Below, one piece after another: positions 20,957-29,291 of a stretch of DNA of 64,000 nt. Each line of letters opens with the position of its first letter. The first letter of the stretch is position 1. The DNA is from Sphingomonas corticis (GTDB taxonomy: Bacteria > Pseudomonadota > Alphaproteobacteria > Sphingomonadales > Sphingomonadaceae). The DNA lies in contig NZ_JAAVJH010000012.1 of assembly GCF_012035195.1 (NCBI RefSeq), positions 31,480-95,479 of the forward strand, written 5' to 3'. The translations under genes were made by a program, and so were the position numbers. Under the pieces are notes generated by a model, which searched no databases, had not been told where the DNA came from, and saw only the letters and a list, made by a program, of their open reading frames with translations.

Positions 20957-21970
20957 TCAGCTCCCGGACTTCACCAGCGAGCTGCCGAGCAGCAGCTTCT
21001 TGAAGTCCGAAAGCGGCACCGCCTTTACCCCGGCCGCACCGCCATCGAGCGGGTCGGAATAGTCGACCTTTCCCGCGGGCAGATCGTCCACCCGCACCAA
21101 GCGGCGGTCGGCGAGCATGAAGACGGCGCCCTTCTTGAGGTCGCCCTCCCGCGTGGGCGGCAGCCCGCGACCCAGCGCCAGGTTGAGCTGGTTGCCGGTC
21201 GTCACCGCCTCCGTCACCGCGGCCAGCTGCGCGGCGTAGGTGAGGCCAGGCGTCTGCGCATCGAAGGCGGAACTGATGTTGCAGGCGGCGTGGTAGCGCA
21301 GCGCGTCGGCGATGGCGCGCGTGACGGGGTAGACGATCAGATCGTCCTCCGCGTGTGCGTCGACTTCGTCGCGTATGGTGTCGCGCACCGCGCGCACGCG
21401 GGGCATGATCAGCCCCTCGGTGAGCCCATGAAGCAGTGCGCCGTCGATCGCCGCGCCGGTGCCGCTCGCGATGCCGGACCCGGCCGAGAAGATCCGCGAC
21501 GCGTCGCCGGAAAGCAGGGCGCCAGCGCCACCTGCGAGCACGCTCAGGACGTTGAACGTTCCCCGGTTGATGGCTCCGGCACGGGCGAGGTAGGTCGCCC
21601 AGATGCCGCAGTTCTGATCCGAACGCAGCATCAGCAGATGCTGGACGTCGTTCCGCCTCGCAATCAGGTTCTCGGAGGACCTGCCGCCATCCGCCTTGGC
21701 GTCGTCGCGGAAGCAGGTGAGCGCCGCCGAGAGCGGATCGACCGCCGGGTCGGCAATTGCCGCCGGCGGGGAAACCGGGCAGATCGCCGCCGCCAATTCG
21801 GCGGAGGCGATCGGCTCGCTGCGGAACGCGACCAGGCTGTTCGCTCCGGCGGGGTTCACGCGACCACCCCCGAAGATCGTCGCCTCCGGTCCGGAACCGG
21901 CGCAACCCGCCAGCGCCAACAGCGGCATGAAAAAAGTGAGACTCGCGCGAGTGCGCTTCCTTAGGATCAT
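20957..21970 (-). CDS. Predicted lipoprotein of the hydrolase set
   Basis: 337 residues. Signal peptide with lipobox LALAGC (Cys23) predicts lipid attachment after export. The mature part contains a glycine/alanine hydrophobic patch (about 140-185, VLSVLAGGAGALLSGDAS) that could enter a membrane, and several scattered Cys. I do not recognise the family. It sits 60 bp upstream of the DUF2235 gene on the same strand and may be an envelope-located partner or immunity-like factor for the hydrolases. ATG at 21970. Confidence 0.7.
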   Translation of the reverse strand: MILRKRTRASLTFFMPLLALAGCAGSGPEATIFGGGRVNPAGANSLVAFRSEPIASAELAAAICPVSPPAAIADPAVDPLSAALTCFRDDAKADGGRSSENLIARRNDVQHLLMLRSDQNCGIWATYLARAGAINRGTFNVLSVLAGGAGALLSGDASRIFSAGSGIASGTGAAIDGALLHGLTEGLIMPRVRAVRDTIRDEVDAHAEDDLIVYPVTRAIADALRYHAACNISSAFDAQTPGLTYAAQLAAVTEAVTTGNQLNLALGRGLPPTREGDLKKGAVFMLADRRLVRVDDLPAGKVDYSDPLDGGAAGVKAVPLSDFKKLLLGSSLVKSGS

Positions 21971-22013
21971 GGCTCTGCCCCCCGGTACGCCACGAGCCAG
22001 AACACGCTCGCCA

Positions 22014-22205
22014 TCAGGATATCAGCGGCCGGGATGCGCGCAAGTCGCTGCGTCCTCCGACGACGAAAAGGCGCACAAGTCGCCGCGCGTCGACGTGCGA
22101 GTCCTCGTCGGGTTCTCCAGGCAGCTGCGGGCGGGGTGCGATTCGACTGGCGAGAAAGTCATCTGCTGCGTGCGGCAGCTTGCGCTCATCGAAGAGCCCG
22201 GACAT
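22014..22205 (-). CDS. Possible 63-residue protein
   Basis: ATG at 22205; a polar, charged chain with no recognised domain. It lies directly upstream of the lipoprotein gene in the same direction (43-bp gap) and could be the first gene of that set. Its codon pattern is less G/C-biased at third positions than the neighbours, so it may be spurious. Confidence 0.3.
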   Translation of the reverse strand: MSGLFDERKLPHAADDFLASRIAPRPQLPGEPDEDSHVDARRLVRLFVVGGRSDLRASRPLIS

Positions 22206-22273
22206 CACGCGCCGCAAGAGTGCGGCCCGTTCCGCTAGGGCGACGTTAACGGCGTGCTGCCAGAGGACGGCAT

Positions 22274-22477
22274 GTGGGCACCAGCGTCACCTCAGCACCC
22301 GCCGACGCAGCGGAGCAGCTCGCGGCCAACCTGGTCGCGCTGGTCGTCTGCCTGGCCGCTCTCGGAGCCGTGTCCCACTTCGGCCGCCTGCTCCTGACGG
22401 TCATCTCCGTACCTGCGGCGACCCGCATCGCCGCAGTCGTCGTCGCGATCACCATCCTGTCTCCCGCAAGCGGCTAG
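22274..22477 (+). CDS. Possible small membrane protein
   Basis: 67 residues with GTG start. The middle is strongly hydrophobic: LVALVVCLAALGAV (about 21-34) and LLLTVISVPA plus IAAVVVAITIL (about 38-62), consistent with two membrane helices. No family recognised; the case rests on hydrophobicity and frame only. It lies about 100 bp before the gene at 22581. Confidence 0.35.
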   Translation: MGTSVTSAPADAAEQLAANLVALVVCLAALGAVSHFGRLLLTVISVPAATRIAAVVVAITILSPASG

Positions 22478-22580
22478 TCGCCAGCGGCAAGGCGCCGCTC
22501 GGACCCGCAGCGCGCGGGTGGAACAGCAGTGCCCGTTTCGAACGGGAGTGGGCGCAACCGCCCAGAAGAGGGGAGAAGAC

Positions 22581-23987
22581 ATGTTCATCGGAACGCATCG
22601 CAACTTCGACGCGGCCCAGATCCTGGACCACGTCCGCACGCTGTTCGCGCCGGGCGACGTCGGCAACGGCACGCCGATCCCGGACGCACTCGCCGCGGCC
22701 CTCGCGGCGGACGCGCGCGCCGCCGGCGTCGACGCCAGGCAGATCCTGACGAAGACGCACGAGGACCTGGTCGACACCGCGGTGGAGCTGATCGTCGCCC
22801 TGCAATCCGGCAAGGGCGAGTTCGAGATGCCCTTCGGCACCTCGGCCAGGAGCTTACACAAGGGCAGCGTCACGCTGAACGGAAGCACCTACGTCCTGGA
22901 CGCCGGACGACCCGGTCTGCACGCGCTCGAGGAGACCCGCCGCGACGCGCACGGGCCCAACCTCCAGCTCCTCCACCGGCTGATCGAGAGAAAGACCCGC
23001 AAACTCGCCTGCCGGCGACTCGGCCTCCCGACGCCCCGCAAGATCGTCGACGTCGACGAGCGCAACACGCTGCAGTTCGCGCCGTCGCCGGACGCGGGTG
23101 GCGCCGTGCTCCAGTGCTTCACCCTCGGCATGGGCGCCATCAGGTTCTGCTCGGTGCTGCCCGAGCAGGTCGGCGAGATGGCGGACCAGATCGTCGCGGA
23201 CATGCGCGCCTTCTGGAAGCGGCGGGTGGAGATCGGCGGGCAGGCCGCGGAGATCCGCCGACTTGCCGATGCCGGGATCGTCAGGGAGTGCGGACCTGAC
23301 GCCCCTCTCAAGGTACACGCACTGTCGATCGACATCTCCACCCAACGCGACGTCGAGAAGCCGTCGTTCTACGTCGAATATCTGGGTGTCGACGAGGCTC
23401 TGCGCTCCGGCACCGTGATCGACTACGTGTCGACGAGTCACCCTCGCGCCGGCGAGGACCTGACCCGCATACCATGGTTGCAACGCCTCCGCTCGGCCGA
23501 GCTGGACGAACTGCGCTCGCTCGGCGCCGACGGTCGCATAGACGACGTCGCCGCCGCCATCGCCGCGGCGGCGCCCGGCGGGGCCGCGGCGGTCCTGTCG
23601 CGTCTGGCGAAGGAATACGACACCTTCATCTCGTTCGAGACGTCGAGCGGGCCCTTCCACGCGACGCTCTACTGGCGGGACGGCGTGATCAGGGCGGAGG
23701 CGGAGGTCGCCAACCGCCTCGACCTCAATCGCGAGGTGCTCGAACTCGAGCGCGTCAAACTGCCCGAGATGGTCGAAGGCGCGCTGGTCGGACGCAAGCT
23801 CCGTGACGTGGCCCAGCTGCCATTCGACTGCGACTGCGTCATCGAGGACGCCGAGGAGATCCGCGACGAGGCGCTCAGGCTCAGGCTGGACATCGGCATC
23901 GCCCTCGCGGACTGCGCCACCGGCAGGATCTGGCCGCAGCCGCACGACTTCGACGATCGCGCATGGAAGCGGGCCGGGGCGGCCTAG
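22581..23987 (+). CDS. Protein of unknown function, 468 aa
   Basis: Start at ATG 22581 with GGGAGAAG six bases upstream; a longer in-frame start at 22518 lacks such a site. No domain recognised. The first 110 residues are helical and Ala/Asp-rich, followed by a mixed alpha/beta body containing CFTLGMGAIRFCSVLPEQ and two Cys in FDCDCVIEDAEEIRDEALRL near the end. No signal peptide or membrane helix, so cytosolic. It is isolated on the plus strand, with a 180-bp gap before the histidine-kinase-like gene. Codon use is like that of host genes, so this is probably real. Confidence 0.6.
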   Translation: MFIGTHRNFDAAQILDHVRTLFAPGDVGNGTPIPDALAAALAADARAAGVDARQILTKTHEDLVDTAVELIVALQSGKGEFEMPFGTSARSLHKGSVTLNGSTYVLDAGRPGLHALEETRRDAHGPNLQLLHRLIERKTRKLACRRLGLPTPRKIVDVDERNTLQFAPSPDAGGAVLQCFTLGMGAIRFCSVLPEQVGEMADQIVADMRAFWKRRVEIGGQAAEIRRLADAGIVRECGPDAPLKVHALSIDISTQRDVEKPSFYVEYLGVDEALRSGTVIDYVSTSHPRAGEDLTRIPWLQRLRSAELDELRSLGADGRIDDVAAAIAAAAPGGAAAVLSRLAKEYDTFISFETSSGPFHATLYWRDGVIRAEAEVANRLDLNREVLELERVKLPEMVEGALVGRKLRDVAQLPFDCDCVIEDAEEIRDEALRLRLDIGIALADCATGRIWPQPHDFDDRAWKRAGAA

Positions 23988-24118
23988 CAGTCGCAGGAAC
24001 GGGGACGTCGGGATGCGTCGCGGCGGCTCCGGCGCGCTCCGGCGCCCGCCCGGCTGCATCGCGGCCAACGGCGGATCGTCATCGAGAGTCCCGCATCGGG
24101 AAGAACCGGCAAGGGAAT

Positions 24119-24128
24119 ACTTTAAAGT
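24119..24128. promoter_or_regulatory. ACTTTAAAGT palindrome before the kinase/nuclease pair
   Basis: A perfect 10-bp palindrome 40 bp before the ATG of the kinase-like gene, in a local AT-rich patch. The same ten bases occur at 38347-38356, and a near match (CTCTAAAGT) lies in the promoter of the XRE regulator gene at 26709-26717. Possibly an operator of that regulator. Confidence 0.4.
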
Positions 24129-24168
24129 TCACTGAAATGATCCTATCTCGTGCGTCGAGGAGATGGGA

Positions 24169-24867
24169 ATGGCGGATGCGACCGGATGGCGCCCAACCTT
24201 CGCGGGCCATGCGGCGCGCCGGCTGGAGGCGATGTTCATGGAGCAGCACCTCCGGAGGACCGAAGGCGAGGCGGCGGCGGCGCTGGCGGCGCTCCGCCTG
24301 GCGCGACCGCGCGCGGACGGACCGGCGCAACGACTCGTCGACCGGGCGATCGAGCGGATGGAGGGGTTCGGCCGGAGCGCCAGACTGCTGTCCTGCTCGA
24401 GCGAGCCGTGCGACATCGGGCTGCTGCTCGCCCTGCTCTGCCGCGAGATCGTCCGCGGGCGCGGCGACGGACGGATCGTCCTCTCGCTGGACCTCGAGAG
24501 CGTCCGCGTCGCGGCGACGGGAGCCCGGCTTCTCGCCCTGATCGTTCACGAGCTCGTCGCGGACGCCGTGGAGCGGCCGCTCGCCGATGGCGGCAGGCTG
24601 GAGATCCGCCTCGTGCGCCGCGACGGCGACCTCGTCCTGACAGTGGCCGACGATGGCGGTCAAGGAGGCGACCGGCCGCGCGGCTCCTTGACCGAACCTG
24701 GCGTCTCCTCGTTCGGATCGGGTGGTTCGCCGGCCCTCTCGCTCGTAGCATCCCTCCTGCGGCGCTTCGGCGGAACCGTGGAGCGGGAGATGGCGGGCGT
24801 GTCGACCGTCCATCGCGTCACGCTGCCCGTCCGGCGCGGAAGCGACCGGAGCATCGTCGATGACTGA
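24169..24867 (+). CDS. Histidine-kinase-like protein (GHKL ATPase), no receiver or sensor domain seen
   Basis: 232 residues. The first 100 residues are helical and resemble a DHp segment (GHAARRLEAMFMEQHLRRTE), with LLALLCREIV, and the second half is a GHKL-type ATP-binding domain: N-box-like LIVHELVADAVE, the G1-type LVLTVADDGGQG, and a closing LVASLLRRFGGTVE then HRVTLPV. This order matches the HWE/HisKA_2 kinases common in alphaproteobacteria. No transmembrane or PAS domain is present. ATG at 24169 fits GAGG eight bases upstream better than ATG 24163. Its end overlaps the nuclease gene by eight bases, so the two are translated together. Confidence 0.7.
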   Translation: MADATGWRPTFAGHAARRLEAMFMEQHLRRTEGEAAAALAALRLARPRADGPAQRLVDRAIERMEGFGRSARLLSCSSEPCDIGLLLALLCREIVRGRGDGRIVLSLDLESVRVAATGARLLALIVHELVADAVERPLADGGRLEIRLVRRDGDLVLTVADDGGQGGDRPRGSLTEPGVSSFGSGGSPALSLVASLLRRFGGTVEREMAGVSTVHRVTLPVRRGSDRSIVDD

Positions 24868-26365
24868 GCCCGCCACGCCCGCGATCACCGGATCCATGCT
24901 CCACGACCTGGTCAAGTGCGAGCGCAAGGTCCACCACGACCTCCACTCCGATCCGTCCCGACGCGACGGCGTCGGCGAGTTCGTGGAGATGCTCTGGCGC
25001 GGCGGTCGCGAACACGAGGAGGCCGTGCTCGCCCGCATGCCCGGCACCGTGGTCGACCTGCGCCAGGTGCCGAAGCCGGAGAGGATGGCCGCCACCATGG
25101 CGGCGCTCCGCTCCGGCGCCGAGACCATCCTCGGCGGACGTCTGGAGCATGGCGACATGCTCGGCGAACCCGACGTCCTGCGACGCGCCGGCGACGACTG
25201 GATCGCGGGAGACGTGAAAACGGGCGGCGCCTTCGAACAGGACGGGGAGACGCCGAGGCGCGAGTACGCGGCTCAGGTCGCGCACTACGCGATCATGCTC
25301 GAAGGTCTGAACGCCGGCCGCGGCGACACCGCGCTGGTCATCGGACGCGACGGCGACGACACCCTCTACGATCTCAGGATGCGGCGGGGCAGGGCGGGGA
25401 CCAGCATCGCCGACGCCGCCGCCGCGCTGGCCGCCAAGGCCCGCGCCATCCGCGATGGTCGGCACGAGGCGCTCGGCGCCATGTCCGCCACTTGCAAGAT
25501 GTGCTGCTGGCACACGGTCTGCGGGCGCGAACTGGAGGATGCCGACGACCTCACCCTGCTGGCCGGGATCGGGCGCAGCGTGCGCGACGTCCTGGCGCCG
25601 CACGCACCCACCGTGGCGGCATTGGCGACGCTCGACCCCCGGCCGCTCGTCCGACCGCGGGGGCGGACGAGCGTGCCGGGCCTCGGCGCCGAGCGCCTCG
25701 CCAGGTTCCAGGCCCGCGCGCGGCTGGTGGTCGAAGGCGGAGCCGCCTACGCGCGCGAGCCCCTCGGACTGGCCCGAGCGCCGCGCGAACTCCACTTCGA
25801 CATCGAGGCCGATCCCAGCCGCGACGGCCTCGTCTACCTCCACGGCGTGCTCGACGTGCGGCGGCGCGACGGCGTCCAGACCTCCGAGTACGTCCGCTTC
25901 TTCGCCGAGACCGAGGACGACGAGCGCCACGCCTTCGCGCAGGCGCTCGAGTTCCTCTCCGCCGATCCCTCGGCGATGATCTACTACTACAGCAAGTACG
26001 AGCGCTCGTCCTACCGCGCGCTCCAGCGCCGCCACCCCGACGTCTGCTCGCCCGAGGAGATCGAGACGCTGTTCGATCCCGCGCGCGCGGTCGACCTCCT
26101 CTTCGACGTCATCATGCCCAAGACCGAGTGGCCGCTGCGCAACCTGTCGATCAAGACGATCGCGCGCCACCTGGGCTTCGACTGGCGCGACGAACACGCG
26201 TCGGGCGCGGCCTCCATCGCCTGGTACGACGACTACAGGCGAAGCGGCGATCCCGCGATCCGAGGCCGCATCGAGCGGTACAACGAGGACGACGTCCTCG
26301 CGAGCCTCGCCGTGCTCGACGGCCTCATCGCCCTTCCGGTCCGGCTGGAGGACGAGAATGCCTGA
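24860..26365 (+). CDS. TM0106-type RecB-like nuclease with RNase H-like domain
   Basis: 501 residues. The N-terminal half is a Cas4/RecB-like PD-(D/E)xK nuclease: Cys20 in VKCERK, Glu/Asp of GEPDVL, DVK (D118, K120) as catalytic residues, and the Cys cluster CKMCCWHTVC near 213-222 that would complete an iron-sulfur site. The C-terminal half starts with ELHFDIEADPSRDG, a DEDD/YprB-like exonuclease motif, with EDDVLASLAVL near the end. This two-nuclease layout is the TM0106 family. Substrate unknown; likely DNA processing. ATG overlaps the end of the kinase-like gene, an unusual partnership. Confidence 0.85.
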   Translation: MTEPATPAITGSMLHDLVKCERKVHHDLHSDPSRRDGVGEFVEMLWRGGREHEEAVLARMPGTVVDLRQVPKPERMAATMAALRSGAETILGGRLEHGDMLGEPDVLRRAGDDWIAGDVKTGGAFEQDGETPRREYAAQVAHYAIMLEGLNAGRGDTALVIGRDGDDTLYDLRMRRGRAGTSIADAAAALAAKARAIRDGRHEALGAMSATCKMCCWHTVCGRELEDADDLTLLAGIGRSVRDVLAPHAPTVAALATLDPRPLVRPRGRTSVPGLGAERLARFQARARLVVEGGAAYAREPLGLARAPRELHFDIEADPSRDGLVYLHGVLDVRRRDGVQTSEYVRFFAETEDDERHAFAQALEFLSADPSAMIYYYSKYERSSYRALQRRHPDVCSPEEIETLFDPARAVDLLFDVIMPKTEWPLRNLSIKTIARHLGFDWRDEHASGAASIAWYDDYRRSGDPAIRGRIERYNEDDVLASLAVLDGLIALPVRLEDENA

Positions 26366-26377
26366 GGCGAACGTCGT

Positions 26378-26698
26378 TCACGGCCGCGGCTTGGGCGGCC
26401 TCCCCGGCTTGCGCTCGGCCACGTACGAGCGGTTGCGCGGCTCGATCGGGGTGGCATCGACGCCGTCTACGAGCACGGCGAGCGGCACGCCCAGCGCCTG
26501 TGCCAGCCGGACGAGGTTGCGCAGGCCGGGCAGGACCTCCCCCGCCTCCACGCGCCACACGTACTTGTCGCTCATGCCGCTACGCTCGGCGAGGTCGACG
26601 ATCCGCCAGTCGCGGGTCTCGCGGTATCTCGCCACCTGCCTGCCGAGCGCCAACGCGAGCGGATCCCGCGAGTCGTCAGTCTGCTCTTCGTCCCGCAT
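26378..26698 (-). CDS. XRE-family transcriptional regulator
   Basis: 106 residues. Helix-turn-helix at about 17-72: LGRQVARYRETRDW, IVDLAERSGMSDKYVWRVEAGE, PGLRNLVRLAQALGVPL, the classic lambda-repressor-like pattern. The tail PGRPPKPRP is basic, and no effector domain is present, so it may be a simple autoregulator. Convergent with the nuclease gene (12-bp gap). CTCTAAAGT 11-19 bp upstream of its ATG resembles the ACTTTAAAGT palindromes before the kinase/nuclease pair and before the gene at 38444. Confidence 0.85.
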   Translation of the reverse strand: MRDEEQTDDSRDPLALALGRQVARYRETRDWRIVDLAERSGMSDKYVWRVEAGEVLPGLRNLVRLAQALGVPLAVLVDGVDATPIEPRNRSYVAERKPGRPPKPRP

Positions 26699-26708
26699 CG
26701 GGACGGCG

Positions 26709-26717
26709 CTCTAAAGT
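26709..26717. promoter_or_regulatory. CTCTAAAGT site in the XRE gene promoter
   Basis: Eight of nine bases match the CTTTAAAGT core of the palindromes at 24119 and 38347. It lies just upstream of the regulator's start codon, where autoregulation would act. Confidence 0.35.
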
Positions 26718-26793
26718 GATCAAGGAGCCGATGCCAGCCCGCCGGCGTGCAGCTGTGGAGAGGCACCGGGGCGGCGATCTCCGCGCCCTCGTC

Positions 26794-27063
26794 TCAGCAG
26801 GCAGTGTCGTCGAGCATGCGGAGCAGCCGTTCGGCGAAGCCTCGGTGGTCGCCGTCGCACTCCGCCGCCGCGACGCTCACGAGCGTCTCGGGCACGACAT
26901 CCTGCGCGAGGCCGAAATCCTGCGCGAGCACGACGAGACCCGCGGCCAACATGCCCCCGTTGGCGAAGATGATGGCGGGAGCGGTCCTCGCGTCGAGGAT
27001 CCAGGAGCATTCGAGCACATCGAGCGGGACCGCCGCGCCGCGATCGACTTGGCCGAGCGCCAT
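26794..27063 (-). CDS. Protein of unknown function, 89 aa
   Basis: ATG at 27063 gives MALGQVDRGAAVPLDVLECS and then two moderately hydrophobic stretches (IIFANGGMLAAGLVVLAQDFG). A longer start at 27144 would make its start codon overlap the start codon of the divergent gene at 27143, leaving no promoter room, so the shorter form is preferred. Acidic C-terminal part (AAECDGDHRGFAERLLRMLDD). No family recognised. Confidence 0.5.
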   Translation of the reverse strand: MALGQVDRGAAVPLDVLECSWILDARTAPAIIFANGGMLAAGLVVLAQDFGLAQDVVPETLVSVAAAECDGDHRGFAERLLRMLDDTAC

Positions 27064-27142
27064 GACGAACCGGCGCACCTCCTCCCTGCGGTCGCCGCGC
27101 GGGCGGACCGCCTCTGCATCAACACTGACGGAGCGTGCGACC

Positions 27143-27574
27143 ATGACTGACGAACGTCTCTACCGCTTCCACTGGCTGGAGGAGAAGCGCGGACGCAGCG
27201 CGATCCGATGGCGAGACCACCGCGGCAGTGCCGCTTCCGCCCGCGAGGAGGCCCTGACAACCGCCGAGCGCTCGGCCGACGGGGCGATCCGCGTGTCGCT
27301 GCTGACGGCAAGTCGTGCTCCGGGCCGCTTCGTGCTCACCAGCCGGAGCGGCATTCAATCGTGGCGGCCGTCGCAGGCTCTTCCGCCCTCGGCACCGAAC
27401 GCCTGGGCGGACCGTCTCGAACGGGAACGATGCCGCCAGTCCGCAGCCTCGGCCGTCAGGACGAGGCTCCAGGCCGCCAGCGAGGCCGGGCTGATCGACG
27501 CGGCAGGTGCGGCGCGGGTGGCCGCCGCCCTCGACCTGGCGCTCATAGAGAAGGCCGCGATCCGAACAGAGTGA
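27143..27574 (+). CDS. Protein of unknown function, 143 aa
   Basis: ATG at 27143 with ACGGAG nine bases upstream. Basic chain, MTDERLYRFHWLEEKRGRSA at the start; the second half is helical (RLERERCRQSAASAVRTRLQ ... AGAARVAAALDLALIEKA). No family or membrane segment recognised. It lies 200 bp before another gene of unknown function in the same direction. Confidence 0.5.
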   Translation: MTDERLYRFHWLEEKRGRSAIRWRDHRGSAASAREEALTTAERSADGAIRVSLLTASRAPGRFVLTSRSGIQSWRPSQALPPSAPNAWADRLERERCRQSAASAVRTRLQAASEAGLIDAAGAARVAAALDLALIEKAAIRTE

Positions 27575-27777
27575 CCTTGGAGCTCGGAGCCGGACGTGCC
27601 GGCGAGACGAGGCCGGACAGCAACCCAGAGGACGTGAAGACGCCGGACGCGCACAACCGCGAGATGTCTTCAGCCGCTCTCGTCGTCACGTCCGCGCCGA
27701 TGTGCGCCGGATCTCTCGCGCTCCGCAGGTCGGGTAGTCGTCCAGAACGTCCGAAGAGCTCTTATGGGAGAAGCAGC

Positions 27778-28194
27778 ATGGGAAAGAAGCTGGTCGAGCA
27801 GTGCCTCGACGCCTGCGACGAACTGGTCGCGACGACGGCGGAACTCGTCGGCCCCCACGACAAGGCCGAACTGGAGGCTTTCGCACTGAAGCTCTGCGGC
27901 CTTGAAGGCCTGGACTATGACGATCTGGTCGCGCGGCTTCACGGGGTCACCATTCCCGGCGACTTCCGCCACGTCCGCGTGACCAACCTCAACGACGGGC
28001 GGGAGTGGTTCGCCTCCTTCAGCGTCGATCAGCGCCCGCTGGAGTTGGAACAGATCCTGCTGGACATGGCATGCTCGCTCGACCACGAGGAGGCCACCGC
28101 ATCCGGACGGGGTGTATGGACCGAGACGGTCGCGCTCCCGGTGCTCGATCCCGGCGTCCTTGAGCTGGGGGTGCGTTTCCTTCCGCTGCACTAG
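27778..28194 (+). CDS. Protein of unknown function, 138 aa
   Basis: ATG at 27778 with GGGAGAAG upstream. Acidic cytosolic protein; the first half is helical (LVEQCLDACDELVATTAELV), the second half has strand-like segments (HVRVTNLNDGREWFASFSVD, ETVALPVLDPGVLELGVRFL). No domain recognised. Only the part from 27778 looks protein-like in this frame; upstream sequence is Arg-rich. Confidence 0.55.
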   Translation: MGKKLVEQCLDACDELVATTAELVGPHDKAELEAFALKLCGLEGLDYDDLVARLHGVTIPGDFRHVRVTNLNDGREWFASFSVDQRPLELEQILLDMACSLDHEEATASGRGVWTETVALPVLDPGVLELGVRFLPLH

Positions 28195-28283
28195 AGACGG
28201 GCCGACTGCCGGTCGGCAAGGCAGCAGATTACCCGGCGCGGCCCACCCGGGAATGGTCTTCAGCCAGACCGCAGCGCGCACGG

Positions 28284-28697
28284 TCACCCCACGTGGAGCG
28301 GCCAGGAACTCGTGCGCCTCGGCGCCTTCCGACGAAGCTCCCGCGTCGACGCGTAGGTCGACGATCCTGTTGTGAACGGGGGCTTCACCAGCCTCCAGGT
28401 CACCGTTCCGACACGCGACGAGCTCTTGCGCACCTTGTCGCGTCTCGCCCTCAACAATCGGCAGTGGCCGGTCGCCGTGATCTGCTCATAAACCAAGCTG
28501 GACACGATCTCGATGCTGACCGCGGAGGCTCGACGCTTGATGGCGTGCCCGAGCGCCCGGTCGATCGCGTCGTAGATCGCTCGATGGTTGGTTTCCGGCT
28601 TGGACGGCCGCACCCGCAGGAACCTCGAACCATCGTGGACGATGGGGGTTGCGACGCCGGGATTTCGGAAGGCCCAGCCATCGCACAAAAATTCCAT
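28284..28697 (-). CDS. Possible protein of unknown function, 137 aa
   Basis: ATG at 28697 opens MEFLCDGWAFRNPGVATPIV. The frame has a mixed, protein-like composition up to about residue 85 and then a basic Ser/Arg/Thr-rich tail. Base composition here is less GC-rich than the surroundings, and it directly precedes a transposon remnant, so it may be part of decayed mobile DNA. Confidence 0.3.
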   Translation of the reverse strand: MEFLCDGWAFRNPGVATPIVHDGSRFLRVRPSKPETNHRAIYDAIDRALGHAIKRRASAVSIEIVSSLVYEQITATGHCRLLRARRDKVRKSSSRVGTVTWRLVKPPFTTGSSTYASTRELRRKAPRRTSSWPLHVG

Positions 28698-28866
28698 GTG
28701 CTTACCTCGCACGGTCCTGGCGCTCGGACCGCCATGCTGGACCGCACTTTTCACGACCGTTCCGAAAGGCATAGGCATGTCCCCCTGAGCTGCGCCGAAC
28801 CTTCGATGCAAGACGTAAACAATTCGACAGCGGCTCGGGCAGTGAAGTTCAGCCTGACACGACGGC

Positions 28867-29090
28867 TTCCAGACCTACAAGGCGGAGAGATCCGGGGGTC
28901 GGCTCGTGAAGGTCGATCCGAGACACACGTCGCAGAACTGTTCGAACTGCTGCGTCCGGGTGCCCAACCGCTCGCTGAGCGGACGCACGCGTGCCCCGCC
29001 TGCGGCCTCGTCATCGACCGCGACTGGAACGCGGCCAGAAACATCCTGGCCAGAGGTCTCGCCCTTCAACAGGCGAACGCGGGGGTCTGA
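28867..29090 (+). pseudogene. C-terminal remnant of TnpB (IS200/IS605 family), frameshifted
   Basis: Reading from 28870 gives QTYKAERSGGRLVKVDPRHT then SQNCSNCCVRVPNRSLSGRT; after a one-base frame change the sequence continues HACPACGLVIDRDWNAARNI and LARG. This is the zinc-ribbon end of TnpB: KVDPRHTSQ, the two Cys pairs, and the DRDWNAARN block with the last catalytic Asp. One Cys pair is SNC-C rather than C-x2-C. The N-terminal RuvC halves are missing, so the gene is dead. It marks past transposition at the left side of the recombinase module. Confidence 0.85.
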
Positions 29091-29291
29091 TTCCGCGGGG
29101 AGCGCAACGTGGCCCGCCAGAAGCGAGCGTGCTCCCGGGATCCTCGTGGCCAGGATCCACCTAGGCTCCCGAGACAACGGCATGGGCAGCCACACGGCTG
29201 ATGAACCCGATATGCCGGAAGACCACCTGATCGGCAGGCCCGCACGAGAACCACGACCATCGTCGGCGCAGCGCCACTTGCCCCGACAGAC

